This document shows positions 17,501 through 27,421 of a DNA stretch of 64,000 nt, in pieces. The translations under genes and the position numbers were made by a program. Position 1 is the stretch's first letter, and the number at the start of each line of letters is the position of its first letter. The DNA is from an uncultured Cohaesibacter sp. (lineage in GTDB: Bacteria > Pseudomonadota > Alphaproteobacteria > Rhizobiales > Cohaesibacteraceae), in the NCBI RefSeq assembly GCF_963682185.1, contig NZ_OY821667.1:2356001-2420000 (forward strand), in the 5' to 3' direction. A model generated the notes under the pieces. It had not been told where the DNA came from and made no database searches. It saw only the letters and a program-made list of their open reading frames with translations.

Positions 17501-19334
17501 CTCCAAGGAAACACGCCTCATCGCAGCCTTCGACCACAGGGACATCTTCATTGATCCGGATCCCGATCCGGCCAGAAGCTGGAAAGAACGCAAGCGCGTC
17601 TTCGATCTGGGCCGCTCCTCCTGGCGCGACTATGACGAGAGCCTGATTTCCAAGGGAGGCGGCATTTTCTCGCGCACAGAGAAATCCATTTCCCTTTCCA
17701 AGGAGGCCAAGGCAGTCCTCGGGATAGCCAAAACCAAGGTCACGCCGCAAGAGCTGATGAAGGCCATTCTGATGGCTCCTGCCGATCTCTTGTGGTTCGG
17801 CGGTATCGGCACCTATATTCGCGCCAGCTCGGAAACCGACGCAGATGCGGATGATCGCGCCAATGATGCCATTCGCATCACGCCCAAAGAGCTGCGCGTC
17901 AAGGTGATCGGCGAAGGCGCCAACCTTGGTGTCACCCAGCGGGCTCGAATCGAGTTCGACCATCTGGGCGGGCGCTGCAACTCCGACGCCATCGACAACT
18001 CCGCAGGCGTCAACAGCTCCGATATGGAGGTCAATATCAAGATCGCCTTCGGTGCTGCTATCCGCGAGAACAAGATCAATCTGGATGGCCGCAACAAGCT
18101 GCTTGTCGAAATGACAGAAAATGTCTCTGAGCTGATCCTGCGCAACAACTATCTCCAGACCCTTTCCATCTCGCTCACAGAGCTGCGCGGCATGGAAGAC
18201 TTCGGCTATCAACGCCGCCTGATGGAACGGCTCGAAGAAGCCGGTGAGCTGGATCGTGTGGTTGAGTTCCTGCCCGACAATGAAGCCCTCAAGGAGGCCC
18301 GCAAGAAGGGCCAACCTCTCAGTCGTGCCGAAGTGGGGCTGTTGCTGGCCTATGCTAAAAACTCGCTCTATGAAGAGCTGCTGCATAGCGACTTCCCCGA
18401 CGAGAGCTATCTCGAACATGAGCTGATGCATTATTTCCCAGAGAAAATGCGTGAAGCCTATGCCGAGGAAATCAAGAGCCATCGCTTGCGCCGTGAAATC
18501 ATCTCGACGGTTATTTCCAACTCGATGATCAACCGGGGCGGAGCAACGCTCATCCCGCGCATTGCCGACAAGACGGGCGCGTCTGCCAAAGACATTGCCA
18601 GAGCCTATGTGACGGTGCGCGATTCCTTCGATCTGCCTGCCCTTAACGCAAGCATCGACGCGCTCGACAACAAGATTTCCGGAGCCGTACAGCTGGAGCT
18701 GTATGGAGAAATCCAGAAGCTGCTGCTGGGCAACATCCAATGGTTCATGCGCAATATCCCCGCATCAACCCCGATTGCAGAAACCGTAGCTCTTTATAAA
18801 AAAGGCATCAGCGCGCTTTCTGGCAATATGGATCAATATCTGCCCACCTACCTTACGGACCTCGTACAAAGCGACACCCGCAAGTTCGAGCAGAAGAATA
18901 TTCCATCTGATCTGGCCGCCAGAATTGCGCGCCTCTTCCTGATCGCGGATATTCCGGACATGGTGCTGATTGCAGAAAAATCCCAGCATTCGCTCAATGA
19001 AGTTGCAGAGGCCTATTTTGCTGTGGCAGGCCATTTCAATATCGGCCGCATTGATGCGATCGCCGGGGATCTTGATGTATCAGACTATTATGAAGGGCTG
19101 GCTCTGGATCGTGTCCGCGATTCCATCTCCTCCGCTCATAATCAGATGACCGCTTATGTTCTGGGGCTGGCAACCAAGGAGAAAAGCGGTATGGAAATCT
19201 GGCTTGAGCAGGAAGGTGCTGCCATCAAACGCACGGTCAAGTCTGTCAACATGATCACCCAGAGCGATGATCTGACGGTTTCGAAATTGTCCGTTGCCGC
19301 TGGCCTGCTGGAGGATCTGGCAAGACTGGTCTGA
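14505..19334 (+). CDS. gdhB: NAD-specific glutamate dehydrogenase, large (about 180 kDa) class
   Basis: At 1609 residues this is the very large NAD-dependent glutamate dehydrogenase that deaminates glutamate to 2-oxoglutarate. The first roughly 700 residues are ACT-like regulatory modules ([17 protein letters not shown] near residue 95). The catalytic part contains [27 protein letters not shown] segments, GSKGGFVPK near 850 and [15 protein letters not shown] near 984. A long helical C-terminal domain follows. A GGAGG site precedes the ATG. It is monocistronic, ending in a good terminator. The symbol follows usage in Pseudomonas and Streptomyces; in Caulobacter it is gdhZ. Confidence 0.95.
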   Translation: [1609 protein letters not shown]

Positions 19335-19365
19335 CGCTATACCGACAAGACCACAGAAATACAGA

Positions 19366-19399
19366 ACAGCCCGTTGGCATCCGTCATCGGGCTGTTTTT
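19366..19399 (+). terminator. Terminator after glutamate dehydrogenase
   Basis: ACAGCCCG (19366-19373) pairs with CGGGCTGT (19388-19395), followed by T residues. Confidence 0.88.
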
Positions 19400-19813
19400 C
19401 TTTTATGGTCTTTGCATTTTGCGTTTTGAGGTCTATCCCTATGGCAACGAGCCTACCATCCGGCCCTCGCCATTCCGCAAAGTCATGATCATCGTATATT
19501 TCCTCAAAGGCGAAAGCCTTGCCTGATCCACGACTTTGGACCATGGTTTTCTCAAGCCTCCGGCAGCTCCGCCAGAGGGATGGTGCAGGACGCTCCCGGC
19601 ACTGTCACTTCCCAATATAACCTGCCTTTAACATCTGTGATGGATCGATCCGGTCATGAAACAAGGCAAGCTGAAATGGTTAACAACCATCCAAGGCGTG
19701 CAATTTGCGTCCCTTTCCGCTTGCAAGAGTTAAAACTGCCTTAACCAAAAGCCAGCTAAAATGATCGCCGATTTACCACAACACCCAAGGCTTTCGAAAG
19801 GCCCAGATTCCCA
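19400..19813. other. 414-base interval without a supported gene
   Basis: No ORF here has a start and ribosome site that convince me. One frame stays open from the glutamate dehydrogenase stop to 19526 and ends with protein-like text (FEVYPYGNEPTIRPS), but it runs through the terminator and has no ATG. The last 100 bases probably hold the promoter of the aminotransferase gene. Confidence 0.4.
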
Positions 19814-21016
19814 ATGCAAGACGAACGTTCCCCTTTCCAGAAACTCGCAGATCTGCTGGATGGTGTTGTACCGGTCAATGAAAAAGACGCCCAGCCAATC
19901 AATATGACCATTGGCGAGCCGCGCCATGCCTTTCCTGATTTCATCCCCGATGTGATCATGAAAAACGCGCAGTATTTCCGCCCCTATCCGCAGATGCGGG
20001 GCACCGACGAGTTCCGCAAGGCGGTAGAAGACTGGTTGAACTGGCGCTATGATCTAGGCGGTCTGCCGCTGGGAGAGAAGAATATCCTGCCGCTCAATGG
20101 CACCCGCGAAGGGCTGTTCCATGCCTGCGTTGGCGCGCGCGACTATGCCCGCTCCCAGTTTGGCAAAGACACGAGCAATGCTGCTGTCCTGCTGCCAAAC
20201 CCTTTCTATCACACCTATAAGGGTGCCGCTGCGGCAATTGATGCGGAACAGATTTTCCTCAATGGCACCGCAGAAACCGGCTTTCTTCCAGATCTGGATG
20301 AACTGGCCAAGGAAACAGATCTACTCGAGCGCACCATCGCCTTTTATTATGCCTCGCCAGCCAACCCGCAAGGCAATGTGGCTGACATCGCCACATGGAA
20401 AAAGCTTATTGCCCTTGCCCGCAAGCATCGCTTCTTTATCTTTGCGGACGAGTGCTATTCCGAGCTTTATCGTGAGACGCCCCCTGCCGGTATCCTTCAG
20501 GCTTGCGAAGGCAACTTCTCGAATGTTGTGACTTTCCACTCGCTCTCCAAGCGCTCCAACCTTGCTGGCATGCGCTGTGGCTTTGCCGCAGGGGACGGTG
20601 CCTTCATGACCCAATGGACGAAATACCGCAACCTGGTTGCCCCTCAGGTATCCATGGCGATACAAGCAGCAGCGGCGGCGGCCTATCGCGATGAAGAGCA
20701 TGTGAAGGAAAACCGCAGGCTCTATAATGAAAAATTCGATGCGGCCCGCCGTATTTTGGGCAAAGAGCTGCCTTATGAAACGCCCCCTGCAGGCTTTTTC
20801 CTCTGGCTTGATGTCAGTGCCTTTGGCGATGACGTCTCAGTTACGCAAAAGCTCTGGAAGGAAGTCGGGGTAAAAGTCATTCCGGGCTCCTATCTTGCGC
20901 GCGAAGACCGCTCCGGTGTCAATCCCGGCGACGGGTTCCTGCGCCTTGCACTGGTGGGAGACCTTGCAGAAACAGAAGAAGCCCTGACGAGACTGCGCAC
21001 CTGCCTGATCAACTGA
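19814..21016 (+). CDS. dapC: Class I/II aminotransferase, probable succinyldiaminopimelate aminotransferase
   Basis: The 400-residue PLP enzyme has the fold-type I order: NMTIGEPRHAFPDF near the N-terminus, PLNGTREGLFHA, LLPNPFYHTYKGAA, YASPANPQGNVAD, FADECYSELYRE, and the PLP lysine Lys246 in SLSKRSNLAGMRCGF. This wording is typical of proteobacterial DapC, which makes N-succinyl-LL-diaminopimelate in the lysine and cell-wall pathway. Related aminotransferases are hard to separate by sequence alone, so the substrate is a family-level inference. It lies alone between glutamate dehydrogenase and ftsK. Confidence 0.75.
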   Translation: MQDERSPFQKLADLLDGVVPVNEKDAQPINMTIGEPRHAFPDFIPDVIMKNAQYFRPYPQMRGTDEFRKAVEDWLNWRYDLGGLPLGEKNILPLNGTREGLFHACVGARDYARSQFGKDTSNAAVLLPNPFYHTYKGAAAAIDAEQIFLNGTAETGFLPDLDELAKETDLLERTIAFYYASPANPQGNVADIATWKKLIALARKHRFFIFADECYSELYRETPPAGILQACEGNFSNVVTFHSLSKRSNLAGMRCGFAAGDGAFMTQWTKYRNLVAPQVSMAIQAAAAAAYRDEEHVKENRRLYNEKFDAARRILGKELPYETPPAGFFLWLDVSAFGDDVSVTQKLWKEVGVKVIPGSYLAREDRSGVNPGDGFLRLALVGDLAETEEALTRLRTCLIN

Positions 21017-21117
21017 TCAGGCATCCACCAATCGGTGACCGGCAACGTCTTTTTCAGGGTGAACAGGAAAGCCACACAAGTTGAAATGGGGCAAATGAAA
21101 CTGGAACTGAGCAGATC

Positions 21118-23928
21118 ATGACCACATTCGACGACTATCGAACCGCACCCTATGAAGGCGGAGCAATGGGAAGACGAGATCGCGATGGAGCTTTGAAACA
21201 TGCCTTGCGCCGCAATGCCTATGCAGGCCTTGGGCTGCTGGGGCTATTGCTTTGCGCCGTCGTGGCCACCAGTCTGGTCACATGGCATGTGGCCGACCCG
21301 AGCTTGTCCAACGCCACGGAAGTCAGCCCGCGCAATGCGTTCGGGCTGGCAGGCGCCATCATTTCCGATCTCAGTTTTCAGGGGTTGGGGCTGGCTTCGG
21401 CCTTCCTGATCATCACCCCTACCGTCTGGTTCTGGCGGCTCGTGCTCATGCGTCCGGCCCGCATCAGTCGCAACCGCTTCATGGGCTGGTTTGCCGGGCT
21501 GTGCATGCTTGCCATTGCCTGCTCAACCATTCCCGTGCCCGACAGCTGGCCACTGCCACTCAGCCTTGGCGGCATGGTGGGCGACGCCTTTCTTTCGGTC
21601 GTAAGCCGCTTTGACACTGAAGTCATGCAGGGGCTTGGTGCCGTGCTTGTGGGCGCAGGCACCGCCTTTCTGGGCGTTCTCATTCTTCTCGCTTCCATGG
21701 ATATGGGCCTCAAGGATCTGACCTTCCGCCGCAAACCGGCTGCCACGTTTGAGGAAGAAGAAGCTGAACCCTACGACGAAGCCGATTATGAAGAAGACGA
21801 CTGGGACGAAGAAGATAGCGACGCCTATGCCCAAGCCCCTGATGGCTCCGGCACGCTTGATCGTACCAAGGGCCCTGCGTCAAAACGCGGCTCCTTCTTC
21901 TCGGTGCCGATCGGTGCTTTGAACCACTGGTATCTCTCACGCCGCGCCAACAAGGCCCGCAAGGCAAGAGAACGCGAGATTGAGCGACAGGAAAAAGCCA
22001 AAAAACCATCCTTCTTCTCGCGGCTTCTTGCCGATGAGGATGATGGTCTGGACGTGCTGACCGATCGCATGGAACCACGCCTTGAACGCTCGGCCCAACC
22101 GGGCCACCAGCCGCAGAAGCCTGGCCCGGCTCTGGATATGGGCTATTCCGGACCGGAAGATTTCGCGCCACAATCCGCAGCTGGCCATATGAATTATGAC
22201 GAAGAAGACGACTGGAACGACGATGGCCCCTATCAGTCTTCCCCGGTCGGCATTGCGCCTCCCGAACTGAACCGCCCCTCCAGCCAGCCGGGCAATCGCG
22301 CCGAGACCAACGAAAGAGCCCAGACCAAACCCGCAGGCGCTCCAGCCCGAGGCGGCAAAGGCAAGGGCAAACGCATGGTCAAGACAGGTCAGGGCAATCT
22401 GTTCAGCCGCAAGGATGAATATCAATTCCCGTCTCTGGACATCCTCTCCGAGCCGGAAAGCCTGGGGCCCAATGCAGGCCTTACCGCCGACCAACTTGAG
22501 CACAATGCCCGCCTTCTGGAAGGCGTTCTCTCCGATTTCGGTATTCGCGGCGAAATCATCAAGGTACGCCCCGGCCCTGTGGTCACGCTTTATGAGCTTG
22601 AACCGGCGCCGGGCATCAAATCATCCCGCGTTATCGGCCTTGCTGACGATATCGCCCGTTCCATGAGCGCTATCTCCGCGCGTGTGGCTGTGGTTCCGGG
22701 CCGCAATGCCATCGGCATTGAATTGCCGAACGCCAGACGGGAAACCGTCTATTTGCGCGAAATGCTGGCCTCCAAGGATTTCGAGAAATCCAAGGCAAAG
22801 TTGCCCATCTGCCTTGGCAAGAATATCTCCGGCGATCCGGTGGTCGTCGATCTGGCCCGCATGCCCCACGTTCTGGTGGCCGGTACCACCGGTTCGGGTA
22901 AGTCAGTCTCGATCAACACCACCATACTCTCGCTGCTATACCGGCATCGCCCGGAAGAATGCCGCCTGATCATGATCGACCCGAAAATGCTGGAACTCTC
23001 GGTCTATGATGGCATCCCGCATCTGCTGACCCCGGTTGTGACCGATCCGTCCAAGGCGGTTGTCGCCCTCAAATGGGCCGTGCGCGAGATGGAACAGCGC
23101 TACAAGAACATGTCCAAGATGGGTGTGCGCAACATCGACGGCTTCAACAAGCGCGTGCGCGATTCGCTGGCCAAGGGTGACGATGTGACCCGCACCATCC
23201 AGACCGGCTTTGATCCGAACACCGGCGAACCGATCTACGAACAGGAAACGCTCGACCTCGAGCCGATGCCATTCATCGTCATCATCGTTGATGAGATGGC
23301 CGACCTGATGATGGTCGCAGGCAAGGACATCGAAGGCGCCATCCAGCGTCTGGCCCAGATGGCTCGTGCCGCCGGTATCCATTTGATCATGGCCACCCAG
23401 CGCCCGTCTGTCGACGTCATCACAGGTACCATCAAGGCCAACTTCCCGACCCGCATGTCCTTCCAGGTGACCTCCAAGATCGACAGCCGCACCATTTTGG
23501 GTGAAATGGGCGCAGAACAGCTACTCGGCATGGGCGACATGCTCTATATGGCCGGTGGTGGCCGCATCCAGCGTGTCCATGGCGCCTTTGTTGCCGATGA
23601 AGAAGTCGAGGAAATTGTCGCCCATCTGAAACTACAGGGCACGCCGGACTATCTGGAAGCCGTAACGGAAGAAAGCGACGCCGATCAAGCCGACAGCGCC
23701 TCGGCCGGCGGCGGCTCCAGCGATGCCGAAACCCTTTACGACAAGGCCGTCGATATTGTTCTGAGAGACCGAAAGGCCTCGACAAGCTACATCCAGCGCC
23801 GCCTCTCCATTGGCTATAACCGGGCCGCAACGCTCATCGAGCAAATGGAACAACAGGGCGTGATCAGCCCGGCTAACCATGCCGGAAAACGCGAAATTCT
23901 GGTCCCCGAAGAGGGCACAACCATGTAG
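21118..23928 (+). CDS. ftsK: DNA translocase FtsK
   Basis: The 936-residue protein is the septum-located DNA pump that clears and aligns chromosome dimers at division. Four hydrophobic segments lie in the first 200 residues. An acidic, Pro/Gly-rich linker follows ([20 protein letters not shown], about 216-235, up to about 425), then the RecA-type motor with Walker A GTTGSGKS near 588-596 and Walker [12 protein letters not shown] near 720-730. A winged-helix gamma domain closes the protein ([18 protein letters not shown]). The length is normal for alphaproteobacteria. The LolA-like gene follows closely, as is common in this class. Confidence 0.95.
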   Translation: MTTFDDYRTAPYEGGAMGRRDRDGALKHALRRNAYAGLGLLGLLLCAVVATSLVTWHVADPSLSNATEVSPRNAFGLAGAIISDLSFQGLGLASAFLIITPTVWFWRLVLMRPARISRNRFMGWFAGLCMLAIACSTIPVPDSWPLPLSLGGMVGDAFLSVVSRFDTEVMQGLGAVLVGAGTAFLGVLILLASMDMGLKDLTFRRKPAATFEEEEAEPYDEADYEEDDWDEEDSDAYAQAPDGSGTLDRTKGPASKRGSFFSVPIGALNHWYLSRRANKARKAREREIERQEKAKKPSFFSRLLADEDDGLDVLTDRMEPRLERSAQPGHQPQKPGPALDMGYSGPEDFAPQSAAGHMNYDEEDDWNDDGPYQSSPVGIAPPELNRPSSQPGNRAETNERAQTKPAGAPARGGKGKGKRMVKTGQGNLFSRKDEYQFPSLDILSEPESLGPNAGLTADQLEHNARLLEGVLSDFGIRGEIIKVRPGPVVTLYELEPAPGIKSSRVIGLADDIARSMSAISARVAVVPGRNAIGIELPNARRETVYLREMLASKDFEKSKAKLPICLGKNISGDPVVVDLARMPHVLVAGTTGSGKSVSINTTILSLLYRHRPEECRLIMIDPKMLELSVYDGIPHLLTPVVTDPSKAVVALKWAVREMEQRYKNMSKMGVRNIDGFNKRVRDSLAKGDDVTRTIQTGFDPNTGEPIYEQETLDLEPMPFIVIIVDEMADLMMVAGKDIEGAIQRLAQMARAAGIHLIMATQRPSVDVITGTIKANFPTRMSFQVTSKIDSRTILGEMGAEQLLGMGDMLYMAGGGRIQRVHGAFVADEEVEEIVAHLKLQGTPDYLEAVTEESDADQADSASAGGGSSDAETLYDKAVDIVLRDRKASTSYIQRRLSIGYNRAATLIEQMEQQGVISPANHAGKREILVPEEGTTM

Positions 23929-24103
23929 CCTCGCTACACGCCCCCTGCGGGTGGCGCAGAGAGAAGAAGACACCCTTGCGGCGCCGAAAACAAACAATCG
24001 TCAGATTTGTTTCGTCATTCTGCCGCATTGGCTTGCTATTGAAATATGCAGGGCAAAACGTACATTGATGCGGCAAAACATGAAAAAGAACGAAGGCAAG
24101 CTT

Positions 24104-24799
24104 ATGGACGACTATTATTCTGATGGCCCAACCACCGCGCAAGATACCAAACTGATGGCAAAAACCGCTCATTCGTTCCGCATGGGAGCCCTGCTTGTTG
24201 CCAGTCTTTTCATGATGTTGGCGTCTGGCTTTACCCCCACCGCACAAGCGGCACTCAGTGAAACCTCCGTCAAAGCGCTGGACACCATCTCCAAGGCCTT
24301 CAACGCGACCAAAACCATGAATGGCGAGTTCATTCAGACCGCCCCTAATGGCGACACGCTGCAAGGCTATTTCTTCATCGAGCGTCCGGGCAAGATCCGA
24401 TTCTATTATTCAAAACCGTCCTACACAGACATCATTTCCGACGGCAAAACACTGTCCATCGAAGATCGCAAGCTCAAGACACAGGATATCTATCCGCTGA
24501 GCAAAACCCCCTTGCGCGTTCTTTTATCGGAAAATCTGGATCTGGCGCGCGACCCACGAGTCCGTCAGGCCAGCATCGCCGATGATATCGTCTCGGTGGT
24601 GGTGGAACAGGAAAGCCTGTTTGGGGACGGCATCCTGACGCTCATTTTCGACAGGGAACAGTCCCTTCTGCGCCAGTGGACCATTCGGGACGCCAACGGC
24701 AATGATACCACCGTTACCGTTTTCAATGTGGAAACCGGCAAACCGATCAAACCCTCTGTTTTTGAAATCAAATATGATCTGAGCCCGACAAACGACTGA
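24104..24799 (+). CDS. LolA-like outer-membrane lipoprotein carrier
   Basis: A periplasmic protein of 231 residues or fewer. A hydrophobic signal segment (MGALLVASLFMMLASG) ends with a probable cleavage after AQA. The mature part shows the LolA pattern: LDTISKAFNATKTMNGEFIQ, GYFFIERPGKIRFYY, then a beta-rich end. LolA carries lipoproteins from the inner to the outer membrane. An AAGG site supports the ATG at 24104, but the ATG at 24155 would give a more typical signal peptide. Longer forms starting inside ftsK are unlikely. It follows ftsK by 175 bases, a neighbour order frequent in alphaproteobacteria. Confidence 0.82.
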   Translation: MDDYYSDGPTTAQDTKLMAKTAHSFRMGALLVASLFMMLASGFTPTAQAALSETSVKALDTISKAFNATKTMNGEFIQTAPNGDTLQGYFFIERPGKIRFYYSKPSYTDIISDGKTLSIEDRKLKTQDIYPLSKTPLRVLLSENLDLARDPRVRQASIADDIVSVVVEQESLFGDGILTLIFDREQSLLRQWTIRDANGNDTTVTVFNVETGKPIKPSVFEIKYDLSPTND

Positions 24800-24851
24800 C
24801 CCGTTGGCAGACAGCCCGGACTTTTAGAGATTCAGCAAAAGTAAATGATTT

Positions 24852-24882
24852 AAGCACCGCAGCCCATTGCGGTGCTTTTTTT
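24852..24882 (+). terminator. Terminator after the LolA-like gene
   Basis: A 10-bp perfect stem (24852-24861 with 24868-24877) precedes a run of T residues to 24882. Confidence 0.93.
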
Positions 24883-24976
24883 GTCGGAATCGCCTGCTAT
24901 AAAGGAAAACAAAGCCGATTCCCGCTATGCCTATCGGCATTCTTTTTCAGTCCAATCCCTTTACAAGGCGCTGCCC

Positions 24977-25792
24977 GTGACCATCACTCTTGCCACTTGG
25001 AACATCAATTCCATCCGCCCCAGACTTCACCATGTCGAACAATTCAATGCCGATCGAGCGCCGGATATTCTCTGCCTGCAGGAAACCAAGGTGATCAACG
25101 ATCAGTTTCCCACGGCAAGCCTGAAAAAGTTGGGCTATGAGCATTATGCGATCAACGGGCAGAAGAGCTATCACGGGGTCGCCATCCTCTCGCGCATTCC
25201 CTTCGCCAAGGTCGATATGCGCGGTTTTTGCGACAAGGGCGATGCACGCCATGTGGAAGTGACCATCGACACAGACAAGGGGCCTTTGCGCATTCATAAC
25301 TTCTATGTCCCGGCAGGTGGCGATATTCCCGACCCGGCAGTCAATGACAAGTTCCAGCACAAGCTGGATTTCCTTGAGGAAATGAAGAGCTGGCTGACCG
25401 GCGAGGAAACCGACAATGCGTCCATTCTGGTGGGGGATTTGAACATCGCGCCACATGAGAATGACGTCTGGAGCCACAAGCAGCTGCTCAAGGTCGTCAG
25501 CCACACTCCCATCGAGGTTGAAGCACTGGCAGCTGTGCAAGCCGCTGGTCCATGGCAGGATGTGGTGCGCAACCATATCCCGGTGGAGCATCGTCTTTAT
25601 AGCTGGTGGAGCTATCGCTCTCGTGATTGGTCCAAGGCAGACAAGGGCCGCCGCCTCGATCACATCTGGGCAACGGATGCAGCCGCAGACAAGGTGAGCG
25701 GTGTGGAGGTTTATCGCGACGCGCGCAGCTGGGAAAAACCATCCGACCACGCTCCTGTCATTGCCAAACTGGATATGACCCCGCTCGCATAA
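24977..25792 (+). CDS. xthA: Exodeoxyribonuclease III
   Basis: The 271-residue AP endonuclease/3'-exonuclease repairs abasic sites. Catalytic motifs are in order: TLATWNINSIRPRL at the start, LQETKV, the VGDLNIAPHENDVW loop, and SDHAPVIAKL at the end with the essential Asp-His pair. I chose the GTG at 24977, with AAGG nine bases upstream; the longer frame from 24872 overlaps the preceding terminator and adds non-homologous residues. It stands alone after that terminator. Confidence 0.93.
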   Translation: MTITLATWNINSIRPRLHHVEQFNADRAPDILCLQETKVINDQFPTASLKKLGYEHYAINGQKSYHGVAILSRIPFAKVDMRGFCDKGDARHVEVTIDTDKGPLRIHNFYVPAGGDIPDPAVNDKFQHKLDFLEEMKSWLTGEETDNASILVGDLNIAPHENDVWSHKQLLKVVSHTPIEVEALAAVQAAGPWQDVVRNHIPVEHRLYSWWSYRSRDWSKADKGRRLDHIWATDAAADKVSGVEVYRDARSWEKPSDHAPVIAKLDMTPLA

Positions 25793-25916
25793 AGCAGCAA
25801 GGGACAATCAAAGAACGCCAATAGATTTGGCCCCTCAAGGAAAGGGCGGGACACAGAGCCCAACCTTTTCCTTGCATCCATGGCACTGATATGATGTATA
25901 GCCATCCACGCGAACC

Positions 25917-25930
25917 GTCCGCATGCGGAC
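25917..25930. repeat. Perfect 14-bp palindrome upstream of rsmB
   Basis: GTCCGCATGCGGAC lies in the 288-base interval between xthA and rsmB, about 150 bases before the rsmB start. It could be an operator or a small hairpin. No U-tract follows. Confidence 0.35.
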
Positions 25931-26080
25931 CGTTGACCGGGGTTTGAGCGGCGCTTGCGAGGCGCCCGCAAGCATCGTGCCGGACAGTGCGGTTTTTCGG
26001 TTTGACACAGCAACATCCAAGGCACTTTGCCGCACGCTTCCATGAGGCGTCGCCCCAAGATGCACCGTAAGGCCAGAAAC

Positions 26081-27421
26081 ATGGAAAAATCCCAATCCTC
26101 CGGAAAAAGCGGAATGGCTGCACGCGCTGGCGCCCTGCGCCTTATCCATGCGGTGCTCAGCGAAAAAGCCCTATTGGACGAAGCCTACGCCCATGAACTG
26201 GCAGAAGGCCCCTTGCGCAAACTCAACGGCAGCGACCGCGCCTTTGCCAAGCGCATCGCCACCACGGTTCTGCAGCATCTGGGAGAAATCGACACCATTC
26301 TGAGCCGCTTCATGGAGCGCGGCATCCCCAAAAAGTCCGGTCCCTTGCGCAATATTCTGCGCATCGGTACCGCCGAGCTTCTGTTTTTGAATACTCCGCC
26401 CCATGCGGTGGTCGATTGCGCCGTGTCGCACTATCGCACATGGCGCAAATATGCTGGCTTCAAAGGCCTGACCAATGCCGTTTTGCGCCGCATCAGCCGC
26501 GATGGCGCTGATGAGCTGGCGACCATCGATCCAGCCAAGGCAACGCTTCCCGACTGGATGTATCAATCCCTCAGCACCACCTATGGGCAAGACAGCACCA
26601 ACGCCATGATGGCACAATTCCAGAAGGCGCAAATCCCGCTCGATCTGACCCTGAAAGATCCAGCCTCAGCGGATGAATGGGCCGAGCGTCTTGGCGCAGA
26701 AAAGATGCCGTCCGGCAGTTTGCGTCTTGCCAGCCACGACAAGGTGGACACACTGGAAGGCTTTGCCGAAGGGGCATGGTGGGTGCAGGATGCCGCGGCC
26801 ACGCTGCCCGTGCAGATGCTGGGCGAGGTTTCCGGTCGAAAGGTTCTCGATCTCTGCGCCGCTCCGGGCGGGAAGACCATGCAGTTGGCCGCAGGCGGCG
26901 CAAATGTCACCGCGCTGGATATTTCGGCCAAACGCCTTGAACGCATCGATCAGAATCTGAAGCGGGTTGGCCTCTCTGCAGAGCTGGTAAAAGGCGACCT
27001 GCTCAAGAAAAACTTCGACGAAAAATGGCCTTTCATCCTGCTTGATGCGCCCTGCTCGGCCACCGGCACCATGCGCCGCCACCCTGAGCTCATCCATCAG
27101 CGGACCCCCGCTGACATAGGCCATTTCGCCAAATTGCAGGCAAAGATGCTCAATCATGTTGCCGACATGCTGGCTCCGGGCGGCTTGATGGTTTTCTGCA
27201 CTTGCTCCCTCCAGCCCGAAGAAGGGCCCGAGTTGATCGCGGATTTCCTCATGCAGAACCCGACTTTCGGCATCGAGCCGCTCACAGCGAAAGAAACACC
27301 CGCCCTTGCCCCCTTCATCCAGCCTGATGGCAGCCTGAGAACAAGGCCTGACTATTGGTCTGAAGCGGGCGGCATGGATGGATTCTTTGCGATCCGGCTG
27401 CGCAACCACACCCCTTCCTGA
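26081..27421 (+). CDS. rsmB: 16S rRNA (cytosine-C5) methyltransferase RsmB
   Basis: The protein of about 446 residues has an N-terminal NusB-like RNA-binding domain (AARAGALRLIHAVLSEKALL, then AFAKRIATTVLQHLGEID) and a C-terminal SAM-dependent methyltransferase. Motifs are LCAAPGGKTMQLA (SAM site), DAPCSATGTMRRHPE, and the catalytic CTCSLQPEEGPEL. It methylates C967 of 16S rRNA in Escherichia coli numbering. The start is uncertain: ATG codons at 26027, 26060 and 26081 are in frame and none has a strong ribosome site. The order rsmB - heparinase-like - purH is usual in related rhizobia. Confidence 0.9.
   Translation: MEKSQSSGKSGMAARAGALRLIHAVLSEKALLDEAYAHELAEGPLRKLNGSDRAFAKRIATTVLQHLGEIDTILSRFMERGIPKKSGPLRNILRIGTAELLFLNTPPHAVVDCAVSHYRTWRKYAGFKGLTNAVLRRISRDGADELATIDPAKATLPDWMYQSLSTTYGQDSTNAMMAQFQKAQIPLDLTLKDPASADEWAERLGAEKMPSGSLRLASHDKVDTLEGFAEGAWWVQDAAATLPVQMLGEVSGRKVLDLCAAPGGKTMQLAAGGANVTALDISAKRLERIDQNLKRVGLSAELVKGDLLKKNFDEKWPFILLDAPCSATGTMRRHPELIHQRTPADIGHFAKLQAKMLNHVADMLAPGGLMVFCTCSLQPEEGPELIADFLMQNPTFGIEPLTAKETPALAPFIQPDGSLRTRPDYWSEAGGMDGFFAIRLRNHTPS

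Noticed and set aside
16329-18740. An 803-codon open frame antisense to glutamate dehydrogenase
   Set aside because: It mirrors the codon bias of the sense gene and has no recognisable protein motif or ribosome site.
19335-19526. Open frame continuing after the glutamate dehydrogenase stop, ending with protein-like text
   Set aside because: It lacks a start codon with a ribosome site and runs through the terminator hairpin; readthrough or a decayed gene cannot be shown from one sequence.
19080-19544. A 154-codon minus-strand ORF over the glutamate dehydrogenase 3' end
   Set aside because: It overlaps the conserved gene and its terminator, and has no supporting motif.
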